Source: Betaproteobacteria bacterium | GTDB taxonomy: Bacteria; Pseudomonadota; Gammaproteobacteria; Burkholderiales; SG8-41 | Direction: 5' to 3' | Assembly (NCBI GenBank): GCA_025363575.1 | Contig: JANYDM010000035.1 | Span: forward strand, 1-18,249 | DNA length: 18,249 bases | Shown here: in pieces, positions 7,708 through 17,691 of the stretch | Position numbering within the stretch: position 1 is the first letter of the stretch | Layout of the letters: each line of letters starts with the position of its first letter | Notes under the pieces: generated by a model | Told to the model about the DNA's origin: nothing | What the model saw: the letters and a program-made list of their open reading frames with translations, nothing else | Database searches by the model: none | Program-made: the position numbers and the translations under genes

Positions 7708-7784
<77 letters not shown>

Positions 7785-7887
7785 GTTGCGCCAGGCTTGC
7801 CTGACACCATGAAACGCGAGGCACGCATTTTACCAGCGTCGGCCCCCCCCGGTTTGGAATAAGACGCTTGAGAGTTGACTTATTCGT

Positions 7888-7911
7888 GCGCCGCCAGCCG
7901 GCACGCGGCGC
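7888..7911 (-). terminator. GC-rich hairpin downstream of bdhA, possible terminator
   Basis: GCGCCGC (7888-7894) and GCGGCGC (7905-7911) form a seven-pair stem with a ten-base loop, 40 bases after the bdhA stop. A wider eight-base inverted repeat, CGCTTGAG (7865-7872) and CTCAAGCG (7928-7935), flanks it. There is no clean T run, so this may be a Rho-aided or weak terminator, or just a stable RNA structure. The rest of the 7785-7951 gap holds only a run of eight C (7843-7850). Confidence 0.3.
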
Positions 7912-7951
7912 GCAAACTTATTGCACACTCAAGCGCCGGCGGGCGATGGCT

Positions 7952-8737
7952 CTACTGCATGAACCAGCCGTGGCTGACTACGAGCGATTGCCCGGTCAGC
8001 GCATTGGTCGGAAATGACGCAAACAGCAACGCGACCTCGGCAACGTCGGTCGTGGTGGTGAATTCGCCGTCGACCGTTTCTTTCAGCATCACGTCCTTGA
8101 TCACCTGCGCTTCGGTGATGCCAAGTGTCTTCGCCTGCTCGGGTATCTGCTTTTCCACCAGCGGTGTGCGCACGAAACCCGGGCAGATTACATTGGCGCG
8201 GATGTTGTGTTTCGCGCCCTCTTTCGCCACCGTTTTGGCAAGCCCGACGAGACCGTGCTTGGCGGTTACGTAAGGCGATTTCAGAACCGATGCCTCTTTG
8301 GAATGCACCGATCCCATGTAAATAATGCTGCCGCCCTTGCCGCTGGCGATCATCTGTTTGACGCACGCGCGCGTGGTCAGAAACGCACCATCGAGATGGA
8401 TCGCCAGCATTTTTTTCCAGTCCGCAAAACTGAACTCCTCGATGGGATGGACAATCTGGATGCCGGCGTTGCTGATCAGGATATCGATGTTGCCGAACGC
8501 CTTGATGCCCGCCTGCACGGAAGCCTCGACCTGCGCTTCGTCGGTGACATCGACCGCGACGCCGACTGCCTTGCTGCCCGTCGCTTCGATCTCGGCGGCA
8601 GCAGCATCGGCCGCCAGCTTGTTGAGGTCCGCGATCACGATTTTGGCGCCTTCGCGCGCGAATTCGATCGCGATTTCCTTGCCGATGCCGCTGGCCGAAC
8701 CGGTGATGTATGCAACCTTGCCTTCGAGTCGTGCCAT
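7952..8737 (-). CDS. bdhA: D-3-hydroxybutyrate dehydrogenase
   Basis: Predicted 261-residue SDR enzyme interconverting (R)-3-hydroxybutyrate and acetoacetate with NAD in the cytoplasm, a step of the PHB/ketone-body cycle. Seen: TGSASGIG at 12-19, D37 after beta-2 (NAD preference), NAG at 90-92, catalytic S143, Y156 and K160 (YVTAK). Residues matching the carboxylate-binding set of known bacterial enzymes are also present: Q94, H145, K153, Q197 and the near-terminal W258 (HGWFMQ). This makes the substrate call stronger than for a generic SDR. ATG 8737 has AAGGA eight bases upstream, and the gene begins four bases after adc stops, so the two are surely co-transcribed. It is the last gene of the patatin-adc-bdhA unit. 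Confidence 0.95.
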   Translation of the reverse strand: MARLEGKVAYITGSASGIGKEIAIEFAREGAKIVIADLNKLAADAAAAEIEATGSKAVGVAVDVTDEAQVEASVQAGIKAFGNIDILISNAGIQIVHPIEEFSFADWKKMLAIHLDGAFLTTRACVKQMIASGKGGSIIYMGSVHSKEASVLKSPYVTAKHGLVGLAKTVAKEGAKHNIRANVICPGFVRTPLVEKQIPEQAKTLGITEAQVIKDVMLKETVDGEFTTTTDVAEVALLFASFPTNALTGQSLVVSHGWFMQ

Positions 8738-8741
8738 GGTC

Positions 8742-9491
8742 TTAATCCTTTTGGGGTGAAAGATAATCGTACACGACTTCGCCGAGATCCAGCGTCAGGT
8801 CTGCTATGAAGTGCAGCGCGGATTCGATCTTGAGCACCGGCAACTCGGCCACCGGCGCCAGTGCATGCGGATGCAGCTCCAGCGAGCCCGGCCCGCTCCA
8901 GGCGCCTTTGAGTGTCACGTCAGTCGTGTAATAACGCACCAGCTCGCAGATCCGCGCCGAACCGTCGACATGCGGAATGATTTTGAGCAGGAAATTCGGC
9001 GCGGCCAGCGCAGCCTGCACCATCGCGTGATCGGCCGGCCGGTGTTTGAAACCCATCGTCGCCTTGGCGATGCGCACTTTGCCGTAATCGAGCGTGCCCA
9101 CCAGCGTATCGATTTCGACGTCGAGCTGCGGCGTGGCGAGCTTTTTCGGAAAGCCCCACAGCTCGCGCCCGCCGGCGATCGGCGGATGATCGTTCAGGTA
9201 CATCGCGTGCACATAGCCGCCTTTAGCGCCGTTGAAGCTGACCGGTATGACCTGGCCGGACTCGGTGTAATCGCCGAAGCCGGTCGAGTCGGGCATGCGG
9301 ATGAATTCGTATTTCACCAGCGGCTCCGCAACTTCCAGCGGCTCGGGCACGACCGCGCGCAGTGCGTCCATGTCGGTGCGGTAAGTAATGATCAGAAATT
9401 CGCGATTGGTAAAGCGGTACGGCCCGCGCGGAAACGCCGGGCTGGTCAGCGGCATCGCGAATGCATTGGCTTTGACGTCGGCGATTTTCAT
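8742..9491 (-). CDS. adc: Acetoacetate decarboxylase
   Basis: Predicted 249-residue cytoplasmic enzyme that decarboxylates acetoacetate to acetone and CO2 through a Schiff base. Seen: [10 protein letters not shown] with the lysine pair K116/K117. In the clostridial enzyme the first lysine forms the Schiff base and the second lowers its pKa. R30 and E77 match the active-site Arg and Glu of that enzyme. Length is normal. It lies 31 bases after the patatin gene and four bases before bdhA, which produces its substrate from 3-hydroxybutyrate. The AGGA before ATG 9491 is somewhat far (about ten bases). Some members of this fold act on other beta-keto acids, but the bdhA neighbour supports acetoacetate. 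Confidence 0.94.
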   Translation of the reverse strand: MKIADVKANAFAMPLTSPAFPRGPYRFTNREFLIITYRTDMDALRAVVPEPLEVAEPLVKYEFIRMPDSTGFGDYTESGQVIPVSFNGAKGGYVHAMYLNDHPPIAGGRELWGFPKKLATPQLDVEIDTLVGTLDYGKVRIAKATMGFKHRPADHAMVQAALAAPNFLLKIIPHVDGSARICELVRYYTTDVTLKGAWSGPGSLELHPHALAPVAELPVLKIESALHFIADLTLDLGEVVYDYLSPQKD

Positions 9492-9522
9492 TGCTTGGGA
9501 TCCTGTTCGGGTTGTGCGCTGC

Positions 9523-10701
9523 TCAAAGCGGCCGGGTGTGCCGCGTCAGATCGTATTGCGTCACGCCCTCGTCGACGCCGGATGACTTGAGCCATTCCGG
9601 ATGCGTGATCGTATCGCGCATGTCGCGCTGCCCGGCCTGCCAGTGCTCGAGCACCGACACCCGCGAGAACTCATAATCCTTGGATTCCAGCTCCCACGAT
9701 GCCTGCCGGTAAATCAGGTGCACGATATCGGCCGGCGCAGTGCGCACGGCCTCGGCCAGGAATTTGACATTGGCGTCGTCCTTGAATTTTTCCGGCAGCG
9801 TGGCCAGCAGATCGCGGACGGCTTTGCGCGCTTTGGAAACCTTGGCGACCATGTCCGTGTTGTAGCGGGTGCGGCTCGAATAGAGGATGTCCTTCTGGCG
9901 TTGCTGCACTCCCGCGAGATTGACCGGCAGGTTGCCGCGCGCGCTGAACAGGTCGACTTGCAGCACCAGCAGGCTGTCGTTGCCGCGTGTATCGAGCACG
10001 TATTGCAGCGGAGTATTCGAGACTATGCCGCCGTCCCAATAGGCTACACCGTCGATCACCACCGGCGGAAAAGCCGGCGGCAGGGCGCCGCTCGCCATGA
10101 TGTGCTCGGGCCCGATGATGTGATCGAAATTGTCGAAGTACTGCGAATTGCCGGTGCTCACATCGACCGCGCCAACCGACAGCCGGACTTTTTTGCTGTT
10201 GATCAGGTCAAAATCGATCAGTTGCTCGAGCGTCGCGCGCAATGGCTCGGTATCGTAAATGCTGAGCGCGCCGGGCGTACCTTCGGGCTGGAGCCATGCA
10301 GGCGGCACGCGCGGTTTATAAAACCCGGGGATCCCGAGCATTGCGGACCACAAAGCGCTGAACTGATTAAAGACGCTGCGCGGCTGCGCCATTTCCGAAG
10401 TGGTCTTCATCCACGGGGGCGTGAATGACTTCTCGGCCGGCGTGCCCATTCCGGATGACACCAAATGCCAGAACTCGGACAGGCGCTCCACGCGACGTTC
10501 GGGCGGATTGCCCGCGATCAATGCGGCGTTGATAGCGCCTATCGACACACCGGCGATCCAGTCGGGCTCATAAGCCGGCGTATTACACAGTTCTTCGTAG
10601 ACTCCAGCCTGATACGAGCCCAGCGCGCCGCCGCCCTGCAACACGAGCACGATGTGATCATGCTGCCTTGCTATGTTGGATGCAATCGACGCTTTTGCCA
10701 T
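9523..10701 (-). CDS. Patatin-like phospholipase/acyl hydrolase with C-terminal DUF3734-like region
   Basis: Predicted 392-residue serine hydrolase of the patatin family. Seen: the oxyanion glycine loop QGGGALG (22-28), the nucleophile elbow GVSIG with S53, and the DGG motif with catalytic D223, giving the Ser-Asp dyad. The C-terminal third (about 285-390) is rich in Arg/Lys and resembles the DUF3734 region found behind many bacterial patatins. No signal peptide, so cytoplasmic. The frame is open to 10815, but GGGAG five bases before ATG 10701 and the motif spacing fix the start. It is the first gene of the unit with adc and bdhA. Inference: it may release hydroxyacyl or fatty acyl groups feeding the ketone-body step. 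An effect on PHB itself is not shown by the sequence. Confidence 0.92.
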   Translation of the reverse strand: MAKASIASNIARQHDHIVLVLQGGGALGSYQAGVYEELCNTPAYEPDWIAGVSIGAINAALIAGNPPERRVERLSEFWHLVSSGMGTPAEKSFTPPWMKTTSEMAQPRSVFNQFSALWSAMLGIPGFYKPRVPPAWLQPEGTPGALSIYDTEPLRATLEQLIDFDLINSKKVRLSVGAVDVSTGNSQYFDNFDHIIGPEHIMASGALPPAFPPVVIDGVAYWDGGIVSNTPLQYVLDTRGNDSLLVLQVDLFSARGNLPVNLAGVQQRQKDILYSSRTRYNTDMVAKVSKARKAVRDLLATLPEKFKDDANVKFLAEAVRTAPADIVHLIYRQASWELESKDYEFSRVSVLEHWQAGQRDMRDTITHPEWLKSSGVDEGVTQYDLTRHTRPL

Positions 10702-10731
10702 AAATTCTCCCGCTTTTGGTGCCGCGAATCC

Positions 10732-10747
10732 GTTTGACCGTTCAAAC
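10732..10747. promoter_or_regulatory. Inverted repeat GTTTGA-N4-TCAAAC, possible operator
   Basis: A perfect six-base inverted repeat with a four-base spacer (GTTTGACCGTTCAAAC), 31 bases before the patatin ATG in the 139-base gap between that gene and the OGT-like gene. It is AT-richer than its surroundings and sits where an operator would lie. No clear -10/-35 pair was found next to it. It might bind a TetR- or GntR-type repressor controlling patatin-adc-bdhA, but no such regulator is encoded in the window. The rest of the gap shows nothing distinct. Confidence 0.4.
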
Positions 10748-10840
10748 TCGAAGCAATAAGCGAGCCATTCCACTGGGGTCCCTTGCGCCGGCGACCATGG
10801 CTGGATGGCTTGCACGCCATTTCACAGCGACATGCGCAAG

Positions 10841-12571
10841 TCAGGCCGTGTCGCCACTGCCGCCTGCGCGGAACTCGCTCCACATCTGCCGGTACGCCGC
10901 TTCCAGATCGCGCACGCGCATGCGCGTGTCAAAAAAAGGCGCCGCGCGCTCGGCCAGTTTGCGCCGGGTCGCACCCAACCAGGCGCGGTCATTGCCGAGC
11001 CGCATCGCTGTGTGCACATAGTCGCTGCGATCGCGCCGCACGAGCTCGGGCAGGCCCGCAGCGGTCAACAGGCTGGCGGCCACGCGTCCGGCAAAATGCT
11101 GCGTCGGCACTGTCAGCACCGGCACGCCCGCCCACAAGGCATCGCTCGTGCTGCTATGGCCGTTGTGCCATTCGATGGTGTCGAGCACGAGGTCCGCGCG
11201 CTTAAGACGCGCCAGATGCGCGCGTTTTGACGGCGTGCGTTGCGCGAAAACGATGCGCGCCTGATCGACGCCGCACGCATGCGCTTCGTTGCGCAAAGTC
11301 TCACGGGTCAGATCATTGGCGCCATGCAGCCACAACACGCCTGCCGGCACGCCGCGCAGTATCTCGATCCAAGTGTGAAAGTCGGCGCGCGTGATGCGCG
11401 AAGCATTGTTGAAATTGCAGAATACGACGGTGTCGGGTGCGAACTGCGATTCAATTGCGGGCTCATCCGCCGCGGCGTCCGCATCGGCGCCGTCGCTCAC
11501 CATATAACAGTGTGGAACGTAGGCGAGCTTTTCGCTGAATCCCGCGGCCAGCTCCGGCGGCGTCGCCACGGGATCGGTAATGAAATAATCGATAAAGGGC
11601 GCACCGGTCGTCGCAGAAAACCCCAAATAGTTCACCTGCACGGGCGCTGGACGACGCGCGAGCACCGCCATGCGGTTGCCGTGCGTATGGCCGCCAAGAT
11701 CCACCAGCACGTGGACGCCGGCAGCGGCGATCGTCTCCGCCAGGTCGTCATCGGTCATGTCGCGCGCGTCGACGAATCGATCTACGCCAGCCTCAATCGC
11801 CTTGCGATAGAGGCTGCCGTCATCCGGCCCGTAGGAGAATGCGAAAATCTCGCACTGCGTGCGATCGTGCAGGGCGAATGCGTTGGCGAGCAAGTGTGCC
11901 ACCGGGTGATCGTAAAAATCCCGCGACAGGTAGCCGATGCGCAGCCGCGTGTCGCCTGCGTCGCCGTCAGCATCGACGGCCGCCTTGCGCACGACGGGCG
12001 CGATGCCGCGCGAACAATTATCCGCGTGATATGCAGCGGATTCTTTAACCTGCGCGGCATCGAGGCCCAGGTACACCGCAGTGAGCGGCGAAATACCGCG
12101 CATCCAGGGCTTGCGGCCACCGCCGGTGGCCGTCGCGCGCAGTGCGGCGGCGGCGCTGTCAGCGCGGTCCCAGTCGCACACTTCGAGCAGGCAGTGCATC
12201 AACTCTTCGCGCGCGTGCGCGAATGAAGGGTCGGCGTCAGTGGCAGCCTGATAATGGTTGATCGCCTGCTCGCGCTCGCCCGCCGCGCGCATGACGTTCG
12301 CAAGGTTGTAATGCGCTGCGGCTGCGCGCGGGTCGATCTCGAGCGCGCGCTGCAGCCAGCCCACTCCCTGCTCCGGCTGGTTCTGCTCGAGCAGCAGGAT
12401 GCCGAGATTGGTGGGGACGACGGCATCACGCGGAAACTGCGCCGCAGCGGCACGCAACAGCTGCTCGGCTTCGCGCAAGCGGCCTTCACGGCGCAGAATC
12501 AGACTGCGGTTGATGGACTCGTCGGGGCGGGCGCGCGGCCCGAATGCCGCGCGCAGGAATTTCCACAGCAT
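10841..12571 (-). CDS. TPR protein with GT41 (OGT/SPINDLY-type) glycosyltransferase domain
   Basis: Predicted 576-residue cytoplasmic glycosyltransferase related to O-GlcNAc transferase. Seen: an N-terminal helical part with about three TPR units (roughly 18-130), then a two-part catalytic region: IGYLSRDFYDHPVAHL with the HPxxH pair H222/H226, DLGGHTHGNR (291-300), YLGFSATTGAPFIDYFITDPV, FCNFNNASRI (384-393), and WHNGHSSTSDALWAGVPVLT near the UDP site. The lysine of the FNxxxKI motif that contacts the nucleotide sugar in human OGT is R392 here. The TPR array is short compared with eukaryotic OGT but usual for bacterial forms, which modify flagellins, adhesins or unknown proteins. It follows rpoD by 78 bases on the same strand, with a poor ribosome site at ATG 12571. 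The acceptor is unknown; no adhesin or flagellar gene is nearby. Confidence 0.9.
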   Translation of the reverse strand: MLWKFLRAAFGPRARPDESINRSLILRREGRLREAEQLLRAAAAQFPRDAVVPTNLGILLLEQNQPEQGVGWLQRALEIDPRAAAAHYNLANVMRAAGEREQAINHYQAATDADPSFAHAREELMHCLLEVCDWDRADSAAAALRATATGGGRKPWMRGISPLTAVYLGLDAAQVKESAAYHADNCSRGIAPVVRKAAVDADGDAGDTRLRIGYLSRDFYDHPVAHLLANAFALHDRTQCEIFAFSYGPDDGSLYRKAIEAGVDRFVDARDMTDDDLAETIAAAGVHVLVDLGGHTHGNRMAVLARRPAPVQVNYLGFSATTGAPFIDYFITDPVATPPELAAGFSEKLAYVPHCYMVSDGADADAAADEPAIESQFAPDTVVFCNFNNASRITRADFHTWIEILRGVPAGVLWLHGANDLTRETLRNEAHACGVDQARIVFAQRTPSKRAHLARLKRADLVLDTIEWHNGHSSTSDALWAGVPVLTVPTQHFAGRVAASLLTAAGLPELVRRDRSDYVHTAMRLGNDRAWLGATRRKLAERAAPFFDTRMRVRDLEAAYRQMWSEFRAGGSGDTA

Positions 12572-12649
12572 GATGCGGCTGCTAAGTCGTCAATTCCAGA
12601 CCGTGAACAAGCGGCGGCACGGGCGATGCCTCCGTGGCCGCGCGACCGG

Positions 12650-14890
<2,241 letters not shown>

Positions 14891-14932
14891 AGCCAGTCTC
14901 GCCTATCGGGTAGTAACGCCGAAAAACCGGAA

Positions 14933-14961
14933 ATTATACCTTAAAATCGTACGCTTATCAC
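14933..14961 (-). promoter_or_regulatory. Candidate sigma70 promoter of rpoD at the dnaG stop
   Basis: On the minus strand GTGATA (14956-14961, four of six matches to TTGACA) is followed after 17 bases by a perfect TATAAT (14933-14938), 42 bases before the rpoD ATG. The -35 overlaps the dnaG stop codon. It would let rpoD be expressed apart from dnaG, as is known for the E. coli operon, although there the extra promoters lie inside dnaG. Confidence 0.6.
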
Positions 14962-16733
14962 GGTCGCTGCGCGCTTCTTTGCGGTTGGAGCAGGATCCGG
15001 TATTCCGCCTGCTCTTCCGGACTAAGCACCTGTTTCTGGGAAAGTTTCTGTTGCAAAACAGTCCTTCTTGCCTGACGCAGCTCCGCTTGGATCGCGACGC
15101 GCAGATTTTGCCAGTCGTCAACGAACTGCTTTTCCAGTTCGGCTTCGTCAAAGCCGGCCTCCGCGCTCGTCAAAACACCGGCCTCGATTTCATTCACCGC
15201 AGCCTCAAACTCGCTGCCGCGAAAATGTTCGCCGACACGGGTGGCCACCGAAGTTTCGAAAGCATCCAGCAGCGCCTCGAGCAGCGCGATCTCTTCGGGC
15301 CGGATAGCTGCGACTTCGTGTGCGCCCGCAAGTTCCCCGCGGTCCGCCAAACCATGCAACTCGGGCCGCAATATCAATAATTCGATGACCTTGCGCGCAG
15401 GTCCGCGCACCGGCGTCGCGCCGCTGCGCGCGAGCGCCGCCCGCGCCGGACGCACTTCCTTGATTCCGTATTCGCGTTCGAGGTCTTCCACGCTGACGCC
15501 CGCGGCCTGCGCGAAGTTCTGCCGGATGATGCGGCCAAGAAACCGCGCGCTGATGCGCATGATCAGCGGCTTGGCGACCTTCAGCAGCGCCGCGCGGCCT
15601 TCGCCGGTGCCGAGGTCGACGCGCGATTTCAGTTCATCGAGCAGGAACTGAGACAGCGGCTTGGCGTCGTCGAGCAGTTTTTCGAATGCGTCTTTGCCGA
15701 GCTTGCGCACGTAGGTATCCGGGTCTTCGCCCTGCGGCAGGAACAGAAACGAGAGCTGCTTGCCGTCGGCCAGCTGGTCAAGACTGTTCTCGAGCGCGCG
15801 CCAGGCGGCGCGGCGGCCCGCATCGTCGCCGTCGAAACAGAATACGACCTCTTCGACTTGCCGCAACAGCTTCTGCACGTGCGTCGGCGTCGTTGCCGTG
15901 CCCAGCGTCGCGACGGCGTAACCGATCCCGTGCTGCGCAAGCGCCACGACATCCATGTAACCTTCGACCACCACCACGCGGCCGGCGTCGCGTATGGCGC
16001 GCCGTCCCTGGTACAGCCCGTAAAGCTCGCGGCCTTTTTCGAACAGCGCGGTCTCGGGCGAATTCAGGTATTTCGGCTCGCCCTTGTCGAGCACGCGCCC
16101 GCCGAAGCCGATGATGTGGCCGCGCTGATCGACGATCGGAAACATCACACGATCGCGGAAACGGTCGTAGCGTTTGCCTTCGTCGCCCTGGATCACGAGG
16201 CCGGCGGCGACCAGCGCCTTCGAGTTGTAATCGGGAAACTCAGCCTGCAGGTTCTGCCAGCCGTCGGGCGCGTAGCCGATGCCGAAATCCTTGGCCACTT
16301 CGCCGGACAGGCCGCGGTTCTTGAGATATTCGATCGCACGCGGCGCGTTTTTCAGCTGGCCGCGGTAATACTGTGCGGCCTTGAGCAAGACTTCGTAAAG
16401 GTCGTCGCCCTCTTCGGTCTTGCCGCGCGGTTTCTCGGCCTTGAATTCGGGCATCTGCATGCCCGCGCCCTGCGCAAGATCTTTCACGGCGTCGATGAAA
16501 CCGACGCCCGCGTACTCGATCATGAAACCGATCGCGGTGCCGTGCGCGCCGCAGCCGAAACAATGATAGAACTGCTTGGTCTGGCTGACGGTGAAGGACG
16601 GGGTCTTTTCACCGTGAAACGGACAACACGCCACGTAATTGGCGCCGGCCTTTTTCAACGGCACGTAGCGCTCGACCACGTCGACGATGTCAACGCGGTT
16701 GAGGAGGTCCTGGATAAAGGATTGGGGTATCAA
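14958..16733 (-). CDS. dnaG: DNA primase
   Basis: Predicted 591-residue primase that makes RNA primers at the replication fork with DnaB. Seen: the zinc-binding domain with C37, H40, C58 and C61 (CPFH and HCFGCG), the central TOPRIM core with EGYMD and FCFDGDDAGRR metal-binding acidic motifs, and a C-terminal helical region that normally contacts DnaB helicase. The protein start MIPQSFIQDLL fits the family exactly, and its first codon is TTG at 16733. The bases upstream are pyrimidine-rich, because a heptamer repeat lies there, and offer no Shine-Dalgarno sequence. Weak initiation is expected, in line with the low primase need of cells. It sits between yqeY and rpoD, all on one strand. Confidence 0.97.
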   Translation of the reverse strand: MIPQSFIQDLLNRVDIVDVVERYVPLKKAGANYVACCPFHGEKTPSFTVSQTKQFYHCFGCGAHGTAIGFMIEYAGVGFIDAVKDLAQGAGMQMPEFKAEKPRGKTEEGDDLYEVLLKAAQYYRGQLKNAPRAIEYLKNRGLSGEVAKDFGIGYAPDGWQNLQAEFPDYNSKALVAAGLVIQGDEGKRYDRFRDRVMFPIVDQRGHIIGFGGRVLDKGEPKYLNSPETALFEKGRELYGLYQGRRAIRDAGRVVVVEGYMDVVALAQHGIGYAVATLGTATTPTHVQKLLRQVEEVVFCFDGDDAGRRAAWRALENSLDQLADGKQLSFLFLPQGEDPDTYVRKLGKDAFEKLLDDAKPLSQFLLDELKSRVDLGTGEGRAALLKVAKPLIMRISARFLGRIIRQNFAQAAGVSVEDLEREYGIKEVRPARAALARSGATPVRGPARKVIELLILRPELHGLADRGELAGAHEVAAIRPEEIALLEALLDAFETSVATRVGEHFRGSEFEAAVNEIEAGVLTSAEAGFDEAELEKQFVDDWQNLRVAIQAELRQARRTVLQQKLSQKQVLSPEEQAEYRILLQPQRSAQRP

Positions 16734-16738
16734 TGCTC

Positions 16739-16766
16739 GAGGATTGAGGATCGAGGAATGAGGATT
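16739..16766. repeat. Four tandem heptamers (consensus GAGGATT) just upstream of dnaG
   Basis: Four adjacent seven-base units, GAGGATT, GAGGATC, GAGGAAT and GAGGATT, followed by a run of six G after one C. The array ends five bases before the dnaG TTG codon. Read in the dnaG direction it is AATCCTC-type and resembles the anti-Shine-Dalgarno sequence, the opposite of a ribosome site. The remainder of the 118-base dnaG-yqeY gap shows no other clear signal. Confidence 0.9.
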
Positions 16767-16851
16767 CGGGGGGCGGCCCTATCCGCATTGCCTCCACATC
16801 TTAATGATAGTCGATTCCGGCGCCGGTTCCAGCGCGTGCGGAAACGACGCG

Positions 16852-17298
16852 TCAACCGGCGAGTTTGGCCCTGATCAGTGCCGAAACTTTGCCCATATCG
16901 GCTTTGCCCGCGAGCTTCGGCTTGAGCACGCCCATGACTTTGCCCATATCGGAAATCGCTTTGGCGCCGGTCGCTTGCATCGCGGCCGAAATCTCGGCCT
17001 CGACTTCGGCCTCGGACAGCGCCTGCGGCATGTACGCCTGCAGTACGCCAACCTCGAATTTCTCGGTATCCGCCAGGTCCTGGCGGCCGCCTTTTTCGAA
17101 CTGCGCGATCGACTCGCGGCGCTGCTTCAGCATTTTATCGATGATGGCCACGACATCGGCATCGGATAGCTCGACGCGCTCATCGACTTCTTTTTGTTTC
17201 ATCGCCGACAGCAGCAGGCGGATCGCCGACAAACGCGGCGCATCCTTCGCGCGCATGGCTGCTTTCATATCATCGCTGATTTTTGCTTTAAGGGTCAT
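16852..17298 (-). CDS. yqeY: GatB/YqeY-domain protein
   Basis: Predicted 148-residue cytoplasmic protein of the YqeY family, whose fold matches the C-terminal tail of the amidotransferase subunit GatB. Its role is not established; tRNA-dependent amidation is a common guess. Seen: the N-terminal helical pattern MTLKAKISDDMKAAMRAKD, LRLLLSAMKQKEVDE-like helix two, and the C-terminal GKVMGVLKPKLAGKADMGKV segment typical of the family, with normal length. The ATG at 17298 has GAGCGGA about five bases upstream. It lies between rpsU and dnaG, a standard place in many bacteria. The rpsU terminator lies before it, so its expression depends on read-through or an unseen promoter. Confidence 0.95.
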   Translation of the reverse strand: MTLKAKISDDMKAAMRAKDAPRLSAIRLLLSAMKQKEVDERVELSDADVVAIIDKMLKQRRESIAQFEKGGRQDLADTEKFEVGVLQAYMPQALSEAEVEAEISAAMQATGAKAISDMGKVMGVLKPKLAGKADMGKVSALIRAKLAG

Positions 17299-17326
17299 TG
17301 CAGTCCGCTCGTGGAGGCTTATAAAT

Positions 17327-17355
17327 GAAAAATGCGGGCGATGCCCGCATTTTTC
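17327..17355 (-). terminator. Intrinsic terminator between rpsU and yqeY
   Basis: A perfect 13-pair hairpin with a three-base loop: GAAAAATGCGGGC, loop, GCCCGCATTTTTC. The GC core followed by five T on the minus strand makes a strong Rho-independent terminator 24 bases after the rpsU stop. It is nearly symmetrical, so it could also stop plus-strand transcription. A terminator at the same place in the E. coli operon keeps S21 expression above that of dnaG and rpoD. Confidence 0.92.
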
Positions 17356-17378
17356 AATTGCGATTTAGTTGCAGAATC

Positions 17379-17591
17379 CTAGAACAATTTCGGCGGCAGC
17401 ATGTGCGAGCGCAGGCGCTTATAGTGGCGCTTGACCGCCGCGGCATGTTTGCGTTTACGCTCCGAAGTGGGCTTCTCGTAGAATTCGCGCGCGCGCAATT
17501 CGGTGAGCAGCCCGGTTTTTTCCACGGTGCGCTTGAACCGGCGCATCGCGACTTCAAACGGTTCGTTTTCTTTAACTCTGACTGTCGGCAT
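17379..17591 (-). CDS. rpsU: 30S ribosomal protein S21
   Basis: Predicted 70-residue ribosomal protein of the small subunit, near the 3' end of 16S rRNA, needed for efficient initiation. Seen: [20 protein letters not shown] at the N-terminus, the charged [13 protein letters not shown] segment and a basic C-terminal part ending PPKLF, all normal for S21. Of 70 residues, about a third are Arg or Lys. ATG 17591 is the only sensible start. It opens the rpsU-yqeY-dnaG-rpoD block, is driven by a near-perfect promoter, and is followed by a strong terminator. Confidence 0.98.
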   Translation of the reverse strand: MPTVRVKENEPFEVAMRRFKRTVEKTGLLTELRAREFYEKPTSERKRKHAAAVKRHYKRLRSHMLPPKLF

Positions 17592-17627
17592 ACTTCGGTG
17601 TCCCGGTCGGAAAAGCGAAAGGCGCGT

Positions 17628-17655
17628 ATTATAGCAGCGGCTAAACCGTTGTCAA
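17628..17655 (-). promoter_or_regulatory. Near-consensus sigma70 promoter of rpsU
   Basis: On the minus strand a perfect TTGACA (17650-17655) is followed by a 16-base spacer and a perfect TATAAT (17628-17633), 36 bases before the rpsU ATG. Both hexamers match fully; only the spacer is one base short of optimal. A strong constitutive promoter fits ribosomal protein expression. The same 100-base gap must also serve divergent tsaD, for which no clear promoter is seen. Confidence 0.88.
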
Positions 17656-17691
17656 AGCACTGAATTCCACCGCGTTTTTGACGGCCCCCTC

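Noticed and set aside
7843..7850. Run of eight C upstream of the tRNA, considered as a phase-variable tract
   Set aside because: It lies in no coding frame and not between clear promoter elements, so switching cannot be argued.
12600..12649. Imperfect GC-rich hairpin after rpoD, considered as a terminator
   Set aside because: The stem needs a bulge and there is no T run; the OGT-like gene could be read through from rpoD.
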